A stretch of 64,000 bases of DNA from Pararhizobium sp. (GTDB taxonomy: Bacteria > Pseudomonadota > Alphaproteobacteria > Rhizobiales > Rhizobiaceae), in NCBI GenBank assembly GCA_017794825.1, contig CP051237.1, forward strand, positions 930,001-994,000, read 5' to 3'. Positions 27,062 through 37,680 of the stretch are shown in pieces. Both the position numbers and the translations under genes were made by a program. Numbering within the stretch: the stretch's first letter is position 1; each line of letters starts with the position of its first letter. The notes beneath the pieces were generated by a model. It was not told where the DNA came from. It was given only the letters and a program-made list of their open reading frames with translations, and did no database searches.

Positions 27062-27933
27062 TGTCTCGCCTCTTCGGCGGCGCCTTGCGGCCATTCGACA
27101 ATGACCTCGTAATTCTCCTTTATGGTCTGGTAGCGCTGCTCGGCGATTTTCCTGCGCCGCTCATCGCGCCAGTCGCGAAGAACAATTTCCCTAATTTCAT
27201 CGAGACCGGGTTGTCTTTCCAGTTCGAACTCGTCGAGAAGCACCAGGTGAACGCCAAAATCCGACTGGACCGGTCCGGACCAGGCGCCGGGCGGCAATGT
27301 CTCGAGCGCAGCAGCGAATTTCGGGCCAAATACGGATTCAATCTGGCGACGACCGCTCAACGTCATCGATTGCGGCAACATCGTCGCGTCCCCAAAATCG
27401 AGATTTCCATAGGCGACGTCGCCTTCATCCAGCGACGACAGCACGGCGCGGGCGTCGATCATGGCCTCACCGTCGCGCCGTGCGGGGTCGAAATAGACTT
27501 GGCGAAACGATGCGCGATAAGGAACGACATAGTTCAGTCGGTTCTTTTCGAGCCAAGCGGCGAGCTCGCCATCATCCGGAGTCATCTCCTGCTCGTCAGG
27601 TTCGACGAGAAACTCCATTTTCTGCTGAAGGCGTCGCCGGAAGATCGTATCGTCCTGGTCGAGTCCAAGTTTCCGGCCTTCACGGTAGTAGATTTCCTCC
27701 TTCACAAAAGCCTCGACAAGGCTTTGCAGTTCCAACTCGGTCGGCGGTCTCTGCCACGTCCGTGCGAAAATTTCCGATATCTGGGCTATTCGGCCGGCGC
27801 CTACCTGCACGATTTCGCGCGGCGGCTCCGGAGGCGCGCGGTCGAGATAAAGATACGCGCCGAACGTCGCTGCGCCGATCAGCAGGAACTGGACGACAGG
27901 CTCGCTGAGAATACGACTGATGCTTTTGACCAA
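27058..27933 (-). CDS. PpiC/parvulin-type peptidyl-prolyl cis-trans isomerase, membrane-anchored
   Basis: 291 residues. A single N-terminal hydrophobic anchor (PVVQFLLIGAATFGAYLYL) is followed by a SurA-like helical region (ELQSLVEAFVKEEIYYREG, LDQDDTIFRRRLQQKMEFL) and a C-terminal parvulin-like domain (FRQVYFDP, LDFGDATMLPQSM, PGAWSGPVQSDFGVHLVLL). It is expected to assist folding of exported proteins in the periplasm. It sits between an exported unknown and HupE-like 3, so its clients are probably products of this operon. Confidence 0.8.
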   Translation of the reverse strand: MVKSISRILSEPVVQFLLIGAATFGAYLYLDRAPPEPPREIVQVGAGRIAQISEIFARTWQRPPTELELQSLVEAFVKEEIYYREGRKLGLDQDDTIFRRRLQQKMEFLVEPDEQEMTPDDGELAAWLEKNRLNYVVPYRASFRQVYFDPARRDGEAMIDARAVLSSLDEGDVAYGNLDFGDATMLPQSMTLSGRRQIESVFGPKFAAALETLPPGAWSGPVQSDFGVHLVLLDEFELERQPGLDEIREIVLRDWRDERRRKIAEQRYQTIKENYEVIVEWPQGAAEEARQ

Positions 27934-27975
27934 ACTGCCACCGCCAATGATGATTAAACGCCCGCTGACGCCCGG

Positions 27976-28602
27976 TCAGTTTACACTCTCCGTCTGTACA
28001 GACCGATTGGTATTGACGGGAACGACGATGCCTGCAAGCGCCCGCCGAACGATATCCTGGCGGTCAGCGGGTCCATAAAACCGGACAAGACCATGAGCTT
28101 CGGCTGTCGCTGCGCCAAGCGACCCGTCGAGCAATGCGCCGATCACCTTGCCATGGGTTACGACAACAACGTCGTCTTCTGCCGGTCCGTCGACGTGGAC
28201 CGAAACGGAATAGCGATCGTCGAACGGCGTCACCCGGGTCCACAACACACTGTCGAGAAGAAGGATGGCGAAGGGATAGGCCGCGTCGCCTGATGATATC
28301 GGCGTCACATTTTCCAACGACTTCAGTTGCGCCGCTGTCCGGTGATAGGCGAACAGGTTTTTGGAGCTTTCCCGTGATCGCCGCGGCAAAACGCCTGTGT
28401 CCTCGGCTTGCCACACGGCGGTTCTGACATACAGCGATTTGGGATAGACGTGGTTAAGCAAGCCGACCATGAGAGTCGCCTCGCTGTGGAATCCGCAGGC
28501 AAACGTGTTCGGCGCAAGCGCGACGGATGCAATCAAAGCAGTGGTGAAAGCGGCAATCGCGCCGCGAAGAGTCTTTCCGGCTTGGTTGATCAACATATCC
28601 AT
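27976..28602 (-). CDS. Exported protein of unknown function in the DUF3604/HupE operon
   Basis: About 208 residues from the ATG at 28602. A hydrophobic signal segment (GAIAAFTTALIASVALAPNTFA) is followed by CGFHSEATLMVGLLNHVYPKS and a mainly soluble domain of unclear family with VLWTRVTPFDDRYSVSVHVDG. The Cys directly after the likely cleavage site is not in a good lipobox, so lipidation is uncertain. The gene starts 11 bases after the DUF3604 stop. I do not recognise it; context suggests a periplasmic component of the same system. Confidence 0.62.
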   Translation of the reverse strand: MDMLINQAGKTLRGAIAAFTTALIASVALAPNTFACGFHSEATLMVGLLNHVYPKSLYVRTAVWQAEDTGVLPRRSRESSKNLFAYHRTAAQLKSLENVTPISSGDAAYPFAILLLDSVLWTRVTPFDDRYSVSVHVDGPAEDDVVVVTHGKVIGALLDGSLGAATAEAHGLVRFYGPADRQDIVRRALAGIVVPVNTNRSVQTESVN

Positions 28603-28613
28603 CTGCAAAACGC

Positions 28614-30554
28614 CTATCCGCCCGGCCTATACCAGATCGGCGACGTGTATGCACGTTCCTGCAGCGTCATGCGTGTGCCCTCCAGAGGAGTGGAGCCAAA
28701 GCGATTCGCGTCGTAGGCGGTCCATCGCGGCGTCGGTATCTCGATAACGCGACCGTAGTAGAATGCGGGTTGGGCGGGTTGGAAGTCCGGGTCCTCCCAG
28801 ACCGCGATCAATTCGGGCGCGCCAATCGTATTGGTCCAGATTGCCGCTTCGACGTCGACCGTGCTGCCGACTGCGGGAACCTTGCTGTCTTCGCCCGGCT
28901 CACGATCGCCGGACCACGCCACATCGTATACCTTTTCGTGCAGGTCTCCGTTGGCGTCCATCCAGCCCTTGATGATCTGGTAACGATCGAGATTTGCGCC
29001 AATCGGATCTTTCAACGCGGCGATGAGGAATGTCGGCGCCTTGCCGTCGGGTGCTTGTCCGAGATCGCCGCCCATCGGCACGCCCTTCGTGTAGCCGATA
29101 TCGGCCGGCAGACGGTCCTCGGCGTCCGTCTGTTTGAACTCCCATCCTCCGAAAAACCTTACGACCATCCGGGATCCCGTCGTGGCATAGGTTTCCTTGC
29201 GATGCATGGCGTCCCAGAGAGCCTCGCGGGTATTGTCAACGGCCCAGACGGCAGCGTAGCCGGATGCGCCGACTTCCCAGTCCATGATCTTGATTCCTGT
29301 GGCCGGATTATCGACGAATACCGCCTTCATGCGCTCCGGGCTCGGCTCTTGCGGCGTTGTCTTGCCGAAGAAATTTTCTTCGGCCATGGCCGCCAGTCCC
29401 GTGTGCGCGTCGCTGCTGCCAACGAGGCCGAACTTGTACGGGTTCACGCCGAGTTCCTTCTCCAGCATCAGGCCGTTCTTGAGAGCGGAGCGTGAATACT
29501 CGAATTCGAGCATGGCGTCGGTCTTTGGAACGCTGCCGTCGAGATTGCCCTTGTCCCACAGCTCGAAATCCGCGAACTCGTCATTGGGAGACAGGTACGG
29601 GTGGGCTTCGCCCGTGCCTTTAGTCTGCGTCGTCTCGTAGAGGCGCTCCCATTTCGCCCTCGTTTCTGCGTAGTCGCCGTCGAGTTGCCTGCCGAAGGCT
29701 TCTTCGACCGGGAACATGATCCCGTTGCTCAGATTACCGTTGTGGGGAATGGCGAGCACATTGCCGCCGGTCTTGTCCTCATAGGCCGCCATCCACTCCC
29801 AGAGATGGACCGGATTGTCGCTGCCAGGCGCATACACCGTGAACGGAACGACCTGGCTTGCCTTGTCGCCATTGTCGCGGAAGATCACGTTGCGGTGGAG
29901 ATTGTTTCCATCGGTGTTCGACGTCCATTCGTAGCCGATGAAAGCCGTAAAGCGTCCGGGATCGTTGTACGCCTCAGCGGCGTCGATCGTTTCCTGCCAG
30001 GCGTGCTTGTAAGAAGGCAAACCAGGCCCGTAATAGATTTCTTTCGGAAAGGTGTTGTGAGAGAAGGCCGTGATGATCTCAAGCGCTGCTTCGTTTCCCT
30101 GACCGTTCTTGACCATGTTGTACCATTTGCGGCCGGTGGGATCTGCGAGCACGTTCGGCTCGCCGGCAAACAGATCGGGGAAAAAACCCATATTGTCGGA
30201 ATGGTCTGCAACGACAAGAAAATCAAGCGGGCGCGACAACTTCACCGGCTGACCGGAAGACGCTGTCACCTGTTCGCCGCGTGCGAACCTGTAGGCGTCG
30301 CGCGGTGTAAGGCGCGCGCCGAATGCTCCCGCATCCATCGAGAAAGAGGTATGTAGATGCGTGTCGCCGAAGAGCGGCCTCGTCGGGAAGTTCCGGTCTG
30401 CATAGGGTGAATAAGCCTTTTTGTCCTGAAAAACGCGCTCAGCCTTCAGATCGGTGAGACTGCCGGAATCAGACTGAAAATCCTGCGACATGGCGGAAAA
30501 AGGCGCGCCGATTGCAGATGACGCCAATGCCAACGAAAGCAACCATCGTGTCAT
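28614..30554 (-). CDS. DUF3604 domain protein (exported, PHP-like metal motifs)
   Basis: About 646 residues from the ATG at 30554, which has GGAGG six bases upstream. A Sec signal peptide (RWLLSLALASSAIGAPFSAMS) is followed by the DUF3604 body. RPLFGDTHLHTSFSMDAGAF and DFLVVADHSDNMGFFPDLF look like PHP-superfamily metal-binding motifs; GLVGSSDAHTGLAAMAEEN and the GGEFKQTD-like C-terminal region are also visible. A periplasmic metal-dependent hydrolase is plausible, but the family has no established role that I know of. It leads an operon with the unknown exported protein, PpiC and HupE-like 3. Confidence 0.85.
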   Translation of the reverse strand: MTRWLLSLALASSAIGAPFSAMSQDFQSDSGSLTDLKAERVFQDKKAYSPYADRNFPTRPLFGDTHLHTSFSMDAGAFGARLTPRDAYRFARGEQVTASSGQPVKLSRPLDFLVVADHSDNMGFFPDLFAGEPNVLADPTGRKWYNMVKNGQGNEAALEIITAFSHNTFPKEIYYGPGLPSYKHAWQETIDAAEAYNDPGRFTAFIGYEWTSNTDGNNLHRNVIFRDNGDKASQVVPFTVYAPGSDNPVHLWEWMAAYEDKTGGNVLAIPHNGNLSNGIMFPVEEAFGRQLDGDYAETRAKWERLYETTQTKGTGEAHPYLSPNDEFADFELWDKGNLDGSVPKTDAMLEFEYSRSALKNGLMLEKELGVNPYKFGLVGSSDAHTGLAAMAEENFFGKTTPQEPSPERMKAVFVDNPATGIKIMDWEVGASGYAAVWAVDNTREALWDAMHRKETYATTGSRMVVRFFGGWEFKQTDAEDRLPADIGYTKGVPMGGDLGQAPDGKAPTFLIAALKDPIGANLDRYQIIKGWMDANGDLHEKVYDVAWSGDREPGEDSKVPAVGSTVDVEAAIWTNTIGAPELIAVWEDPDFQPAQPAFYYGRVIEIPTPRWTAYDANRFGSTPLEGTRMTLQERAYTSPIWYRPGG

Positions 30555-30734
30555 TTCATTCCTCCACAGTTTCCTCCTTCTCAAGAATACTATGGACTAT
30601 AAATATACCGCAAGCATAGCCAACACCAACGAGGACTATTTACGGAAAAACTCGTATAATCCGAAGCCTCTGTATGATCGCCTCTATTTCCCGCACAGTG
30701 AGATGATATCCCACGACGTATTGCGGTCATGCAT

Positions 30735-31688
30735 CTATGCGGAAAGATGCGCGGACCGGCCAGTCTTCGGCGGGAGCGTAGCCGGTTGCTGATTGGACAA
30801 CGCATCGGCCGACTCTCTGACGATCTCCGCGATTTGCATGAGCTGCTTGGCCAGAGGATTCGTTTTCCGCCAAATCATGCCGATCGTGCGAGAGGGCTGG
30901 GGATCGGCGAAACGCACAATGGAAACCGACGCCGAGCGCGTTTCAACCGGCACTGCCATTTCGGGAATCAGCGTCACGCCTATGCCGGCGCTGACCATCT
31001 GAACAAGCGTGGAGAGCGAGCTTCCATCGAGCAGTTCCCGTGACAGGCCTGTATGAATGTTGCAGAAGGAGAGCGCCTGATCGCGGAAACAATGCCCTTC
31101 CTCAAGCAGCAGCAGTCGCATTTCACGCAGCATGTCGCGGTCGGGTATCGGCTTGCCCTCGTCCTCGCCCGGCCGGACCAGCACAAAACTTTCCTTGAAG
31201 AGCGCTACCTCCGTCAGTGACGGCTCCGAAACCGGCAACGCAACGATTGCCGTGTCGATACGGCCGTCCTCCAGTTCCTGGATCAGTTTCTGCGTCTGGG
31301 TCTCGCGCAAATGAATATCCAGACCGTCGTGTATCCGGGCGAGGTTTCCTATGATCGTCGGCAGAAGGTAGGGCGCTATCGTCGGGATCACGCCGATTCG
31401 CAGCCGTCCCACCAGGCGGTTCTGCGAAGCGCGCGCAAGATCACCCAGTTCGTCGACCGAACGCAATATGTCGCGAACGCGACCGGCGAATTCCTCGCCG
31501 AAACTGGTCAGCCGAATATGGCGGGCCCCTCTTTCAAAAAGCTCCGTGCCCAGGGACGTCTCCAGTTCGCGGATTTGCATCGACAAGGCGGGCTGGGAAA
31601 TCGCGCAGGCGTCCGCGGCATGCCCAAAGTGACCGTGGTGCGCCAACGATTCGAAGTAGCGAAGCTGTTTGAGCGTCAAATTCCTCAT
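30735..31688 (-). CDS. oxyR: Hydrogen-peroxide-responsive LysR-family regulator OxyR
   Basis: 317 residues. The LysR DNA-binding domain is at residues 1-65 (LKQLRYFESLAHHGHFGHAADACAISQPALSMQIREL). The redox domain contains EEGHCFRDQALSFC, with Cys200 and Cys209, equivalent to the peroxide-sensing Cys199/Cys208 of E. coli OxyR. Oxidation to the disulfide activates catalase and peroxidase genes. It is divergent from katG across 194 bases, the usual arrangement for direct control. A short palindrome overlaps its start codon and may be an autoregulatory site. Confidence 0.93.
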   Translation of the reverse strand: MRNLTLKQLRYFESLAHHGHFGHAADACAISQPALSMQIRELETSLGTELFERGARHIRLTSFGEEFAGRVRDILRSVDELGDLARASQNRLVGRLRIGVIPTIAPYLLPTIIGNLARIHDGLDIHLRETQTQKLIQELEDGRIDTAIVALPVSEPSLTEVALFKESFVLVRPGEDEGKPIPDRDMLREMRLLLLEEGHCFRDQALSFCNIHTGLSRELLDGSSLSTLVQMVSAGIGVTLIPEMAVPVETRSASVSIVRFADPQPSRTIGMIWRKTNPLAKQLMQIAEIVRESADALSNQQPATLPPKTGRSAHLSA

Positions 31689-31701
31689 AAGAAAATCTTA
31701 T
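31687..31701. promoter_or_regulatory. AT-rich palindrome at the oxyR start, candidate OxyR operator
   Basis: ATAAGAAAATCTTAT is a perfect inverted repeat (6-base arms, 3-base centre) in the oxyR-katG intergenic region. It overlaps the oxyR ATG, and its T-rich/A-rich ends fit the loose LysR pattern. The rest of the region up to 31882 is AT-rich and includes a TATTATAG stretch near 31744-31751 that may be a katG -10 element. Binding is inferred from position and symmetry only. Confidence 0.35.
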
Positions 31702-31855
31702 CGCAAAAATCAGAAAATACAACTTCATCTAATCAACAAGAATTATTATAGTTCAAAGGAAGTCAGGACTCAGTCGGCGCCCAGACCGGCGAGCGAGGTG
31801 GCTTTGTTTCGTGTCAGCCCGGCGCCCGGGCGCCTGATAACCCTCGTTTAAATAA

Positions 31856-34057
<2,202 letters not shown>

Positions 34058-34086
34058 TCCGGATCGCCGGTTTCCCAGATATCCAG

Positions 34087-34123
34087 GGGCGGTGCTTCAC
34101 CCGTTTGAAGCGCCGCCCTTTTT
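34087..34123 (+). terminator. Intrinsic terminator of katG
   Basis: A 13-base-pair GC-rich stem with one G-U pair (arms 34087-34099 and 34106-34118) and a six-base loop is followed by five Ts at 34119-34123. It begins 29 bases after the katG stop. It overlaps the 3-prime end of the convergent DUF2945 gene, so the hairpin could serve both directions, though the T-run is on the katG side. Confidence 0.9.
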
Positions 34124-34330
34124 CGTCAGCTCCGAATGGCTCTTGAGAACACGATCGCCGTCGTCCTGCCTGATCAGGTAGGCGGGTTCGTCTTCACTGG
34201 CGTTGCGCGTCACTTCGTTGCCCTTGATAGTTCTCGTAACCTTATCGGTAAAAATCTCGGCGACTTTTCCTGAACCGACGCCCGAGCCCCAGTTCCATTC
34301 CACTGTGGTTCCTGCCTGACAGTGTTTCAT
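34097..34330 (-). CDS. DUF2945 / HVA1-like TUDOR domain small protein
   Basis: 77 residues of the DUF2945 pattern: AGTTVEWNWGSGVGSGKVAEIFTD, then TRTIKGNEVTRNASEDEPAYLIRQDDG and VLKSHSELTKK. These small SH3/Tudor-like proteins are common in bacteria and fungi and have no settled function. Its end lies within the katG terminator, so the two genes are convergent and interlocked. GGGACAAG precedes the ATG. Confidence 0.8.
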   Translation of the reverse strand: MKHCQAGTTVEWNWGSGVGSGKVAEIFTDKVTRTIKGNEVTRNASEDEPAYLIRQDDGDRVLKSHSELTKKGGASNG

Positions 34331-34487
34331 GACTTGTCCCGATTGATCTCAATCAGGGAGAAATGCCTGTGACACGCGCAGGTTCCCCGCGCCAGACTCC
34401 AATACGCTGTGGCTTGCGAAACCGATCCGTCCCATATTGAATGATCAGGTTCACATTTCGCACGAGCCGATGCATGGACAGGAATTG

Positions 34488-34898
34488 ATGGAGTCATATC
34501 GCAGCGACCTCCGGACGCCCAGTCTCGACGAATTCGAAGCGCTTGGCCGCGCGGCGATGAACAGCCTTCCGGAGGAATTTCGTAATCTGTGCAAAGATGT
34601 CCAGATCGTAGCCGCCGACGCCGCGTCCGCGGACGTACTCGACGAACTGGGCGTCGAAGATCCGCTGGATCTTCTCGGCCTGTTCGAAGGCATCGGCATG
34701 GCGCAAGGAGCGACGGAAATCCGAACCGGGCAGATGCCGAACCGTATATGGCTCTACAGAAACGCCATTCTTGATTACTGGCGCGACCATGACGAGACCC
34801 TCGAGGCGATCGTATTGCATGTCCTGGTGCATGAAATAGGCCACCATTTCGGTTTCTCGGACGACGATATGGAAGCAATCGAGGATGAGTTGGACTGA
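34488..34898 (+). CDS. Minimal zinc metallopeptidase family protein (zincin-like)
   Basis: About 136 residues from ATG 34488, which has AGGA four bases upstream; the longer TTG 34437 and ATG 34470 starts are possible. The conserved core is SLDEFEALGRAAMNSLPEEFR, DLLGLFEGIGMAQGA, MPNRIWLYRNAILDYW and LHVLVHEIGHHFGFSDDDME. HEIGH is an HExxH zinc-binding and catalytic motif. Substrates of these short cytosolic zincins are unknown. It stands alone between DUF2945 and the STAS gene. Confidence 0.85.
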   Translation: MESYRSDLRTPSLDEFEALGRAAMNSLPEEFRNLCKDVQIVAADAASADVLDELGVEDPLDLLGLFEGIGMAQGATEIRTGQMPNRIWLYRNAILDYWRDHDETLEAIVLHVLVHEIGHHFGFSDDDMEAIEDELD

Positions 34899-35048
34899 CC
34901 AATTACAACGGTCCAGACGCGCAATTACCACCCCTCCTACCACGCTGGCTTAAACGCGGGCGCCGGATGTCCCCTGCAAATGACAGGCCGTATTTTGCCG
35001 GCTTGCGAGCGACCGCCCACCAAAGGCCGCGCGGGAAGGAAACCCAGG

Positions 35049-35513
35049 ATGGAATATACAACAAGAACGACAGGTTCGCTGTCGATCGTCGAAATCGCCG
35101 GCATGGTAGACAGCCGTTCGGCGGGAAAGATCTATGATGTGCTCATAGATATCGTCCGGGACCGTCGGGCGAAGCTGATCGTCGATCTTTCTGGAGTGCA
35201 GTCAATGACCCGCGCCGGGGTTCGGGGAATTGTCGTCGCTGCCAAACTGCTGGAGCCTGGAAAAGGCAAGATGCGGATTTGCGGCGCCAACCGCGCAACG
35301 GAAGACATGCTGCGGGGTCTTGGTCTCGATCATCTGCTTAAGTACGATCCGACGATCGAAGCATCCCTTGCGGCGTTGTTTCCGCAGGCAAATGGACCGG
35401 GTGTATTTCCCTCTGTGGGAAGGCCGGCAGGCATGCCTGCAGACCGCTCAACTCAGGCCAACAGAACAGTATCCCGAAACACTGGCACGCCGATTACGGC
35501 CGTCTTCTGGTAG
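35049..35513 (+). CDS. STAS-domain protein (anti-sigma-factor antagonist-like)
   Basis: About 154 residues from ATG 35049. One STAS domain spans residues 1-105: VEIAGMVDSRSAGKIYDVL, AKLIVDLSGVQSMTRAGVRG, LEPGKGKMRICGAN, LGLDHLLKYDPTIEASLAAL. The loop that carries the phosphorylated Ser in SpoIIAA/RsbV (DSSG) reads TRAG here, so that Ser is replaced by Ala. This suggests control other than kinase phosphorylation, or a divergent role. About 45 extra C-terminal residues (polar, Thr/Ser/Arg-rich) match no domain I know. No anti-sigma partner is nearby. Confidence 0.78.
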   Translation: MEYTTRTTGSLSIVEIAGMVDSRSAGKIYDVLIDIVRDRRAKLIVDLSGVQSMTRAGVRGIVVAAKLLEPGKGKMRICGANRATEDMLRGLGLDHLLKYDPTIEASLAALFPQANGPGVFPSVGRPAGMPADRSTQANRTVSRNTGTPITAVFW

Positions 35514-35886
35514 ATACTCGTCGTCGTTGATGTGACGACACGCCGGCCTTGGTTCGGCAACCAGGCAAAAACCGCCCGACCCATATCACAAATCGCGAAC
35601 CGAGTATTCCGAAAGTGCATTCTTTGCCTTTCGGAAATTTTGATATTTTTGCGATTGTCGCCTGACGGATAAAAACCGGAAAATCTCACGCGGACCATGC
35701 CTTAATACCGGGCATCGGCAAGCACAATTGCGTTGAACGACCTGAGATGCTTTCACCGAGCAAGGTCCCCGGATTCGAACATGCGAGGCAATTCTTGGGA
35801 TGTGTGATCAAAGCCACACATCCGCATGAGCGTTGCTTCTAACAGGGCCAGGTGCAATTGTCAGGAACAGGCTTGGAGAAACATTC
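35514..35886. other. Intergenic stretch, no gene seen
   Basis: About 370 bases between the STAS gene and the winged-helix hydrolase gene. Short frames on both strands lack ribosome-binding sites and recognisable motifs. The stretch around 35625-35690 is AT-rich (AAATTTTGATATTTTTGCGA) and may hold the promoter of the downstream gene. No repeat, RNA gene or terminator was recognised. Confidence 0.4.
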
Positions 35887-37482
35887 GTGATCGCCATACA
35901 GACATTGGGCCCGCTGCAGATTTCGCTCGACGGCGAAGCGCTGCCGATGCCTGCATCCCGCAAAACACGGGCGCTGCTGGGTTATCTGGTCCTGTCGGAA
36001 GCACCACAGCGGCGGGACAGGCTTTGCGAGTTGTTCTGGGATGTTCCGGATGATCCGAGAGGCGCGCTGCGTTGGTCTCTGAGCAAGCTGAGACCCCTGA
36101 TGAATACCGGCGGCAGGACGCGCCTTCTGGCGGACCGGGAACGCGTCCAGGTTGACTCAAGCACGATATCGGTTGATTTCCACGAGGTCCGGACGCGCGC
36201 AAATGGCGAGGAAGAAAAGACCGACATACTGGAAAAGGCCTGGGAACGCGCCAACCATCTGCTGATGGAGGATTGCGAACTGCCCAACCAGTCGGGCTTC
36301 GGCGCCTGGCTGGAACACAAGCGCAGCGAAACATCAAGACTTCGCATCCGGCTGGCGCGTCACCTCACGATGTCTGGGAACACCAACCCCGAAAACCGCG
36401 AATTGTGGGCCGAGCGCTGGCTCATGGACGCCCCCTTCGACGCCGTCGCCGCGCAATACGCCGTTGCGGCGAAACGCCTTCTTGGCCGGCAGCACGAGGC
36501 GGAGTCGCTCGCTGAAGAGATGGACAAGGCATTTACCGAAGCCGGTCTCGACCGTCCCGACTGGTCGACCGACCCGATCGCTACCGGCAGTTCGTTTACG
36601 CCGATTTCACACCAGGCCGATACCGAAGAGACGCCGCAACAAGTGGTGCGGTTCGTGCAGGCCGACGACGATATCTCGCTCGCCTGGGCGACCGTCGGCA
36701 AGCCGGAAAATCCGCCCCTCGTCAAGGCGGCCAACTGGATGTCCCATCTCGAACTCGACTGGGAGGCGCCGATCTGGAGCCCGTTGTTTCGGGAGCTCGC
36801 AAAATCCTATCACTTTATCCGGTATGACGAACGGGGCTGCGGGCTTTCCGACTGGGACGCCCCGGAGATCAGCTTCGAGAGCTTCGTCAAGGATCTGGAA
36901 CTGGTCGCCAACGCCGCAGAGCTGGAGCGCTTTCCCCTGCTGGGGATCAGTCAGGGAGCGGCTGTGTCGATCGAATTCGCGGCGCGCCATCCGGATAGGG
37001 TTTCGCATTTGATCCTGTTCGGCGGTTACGCCGCCGGATGGCGGCACACCGCCAGCCCCGAGGAAGTGCGGGAAAGAGAAGCCGTGATGGTGTTGACGGA
37101 AACCGGCTGGGGTCGAACCAATCCCTCCTACCGTCACCTCTTTTCGCAAACCTTCATGCCGAGCGCCACTGCGGACGAACTGGCGTGGTTCGACGAGTTC
37201 CAGGCCCGGACAACCTCTCCTGAAAACGCCGTCCGCTTTCTCGAAGCTTTCTCCACAATCGACGTACGCGAGCGGTTGAAGGATATCCGCTGCGCGACAA
37301 TGGTCATCCACAGCCGAAACGACCTGCGCATTCCTATGTCGTCGGGTCGCTCCCTTGCCGCACAGATCCCGAATGCTGAATTCGTGGGGCTGGAGAGCGA
37401 TAACCATCTCCTGATCGGGCGCGAACCAGCCTCGGCCGAATTTCTGAAGGCCGTCCGGCGCTTCCTGCAGACCGAAACCTGA
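35887..37482 (+). CDS. SARP-type winged-helix domain fused to an alpha/beta hydrolase
   Basis: 531 residues from the GTG at 35887 (GGAGA eight bases upstream). Residues 1-95 form a SARP/OmpR-like winged helix (TLGPLQISLDG, RKTRALLGYLVLSEAPQRRDRLCELFW, GALRWSLSKLR). Residues 100-225 look like a BTAD-type helical domain. Residues 255-531 are an alpha/beta hydrolase with a complete triad: Ser355 in GISQGA, Asp479 in HSRNDLRIP and His507 in ESDNHLLIG, plus IRYDERGCGLSDW in the oxyanion region. There is no signal peptide. It is probably a cytosolic DNA-binding protein with an enzyme or ligand-sensing domain; its target genes are unknown. Confidence 0.83.
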   Translation: MIAIQTLGPLQISLDGEALPMPASRKTRALLGYLVLSEAPQRRDRLCELFWDVPDDPRGALRWSLSKLRPLMNTGGRTRLLADRERVQVDSSTISVDFHEVRTRANGEEEKTDILEKAWERANHLLMEDCELPNQSGFGAWLEHKRSETSRLRIRLARHLTMSGNTNPENRELWAERWLMDAPFDAVAAQYAVAAKRLLGRQHEAESLAEEMDKAFTEAGLDRPDWSTDPIATGSSFTPISHQADTEETPQQVVRFVQADDDISLAWATVGKPENPPLVKAANWMSHLELDWEAPIWSPLFRELAKSYHFIRYDERGCGLSDWDAPEISFESFVKDLELVANAAELERFPLLGISQGAAVSIEFAARHPDRVSHLILFGGYAAGWRHTASPEEVREREAVMVLTETGWGRTNPSYRHLFSQTFMPSATADELAWFDEFQARTTSPENAVRFLEAFSTIDVRERLKDIRCATMVIHSRNDLRIPMSSGRSLAAQIPNAEFVGLESDNHLLIGREPASAEFLKAVRRFLQTET

Positions 37483-37680
37483 GATAACCGCCCGACCTGT
37501 CCGCCCTTTCGCCGCTGGTCCGGTGTCGGGGATCTTTAGCTCGCGGACATTTTTCTGCAGCGTCGCTTCTACGCCATTCCAACGGTCGCTGGAGGTCAAT
37601 TCCACGGTTTCCACAACGCTCGCTCCAACTCGGCGCACGTTATCAGCGCCGCGTCAATCACAACAAAATGGAGCAAGTTG

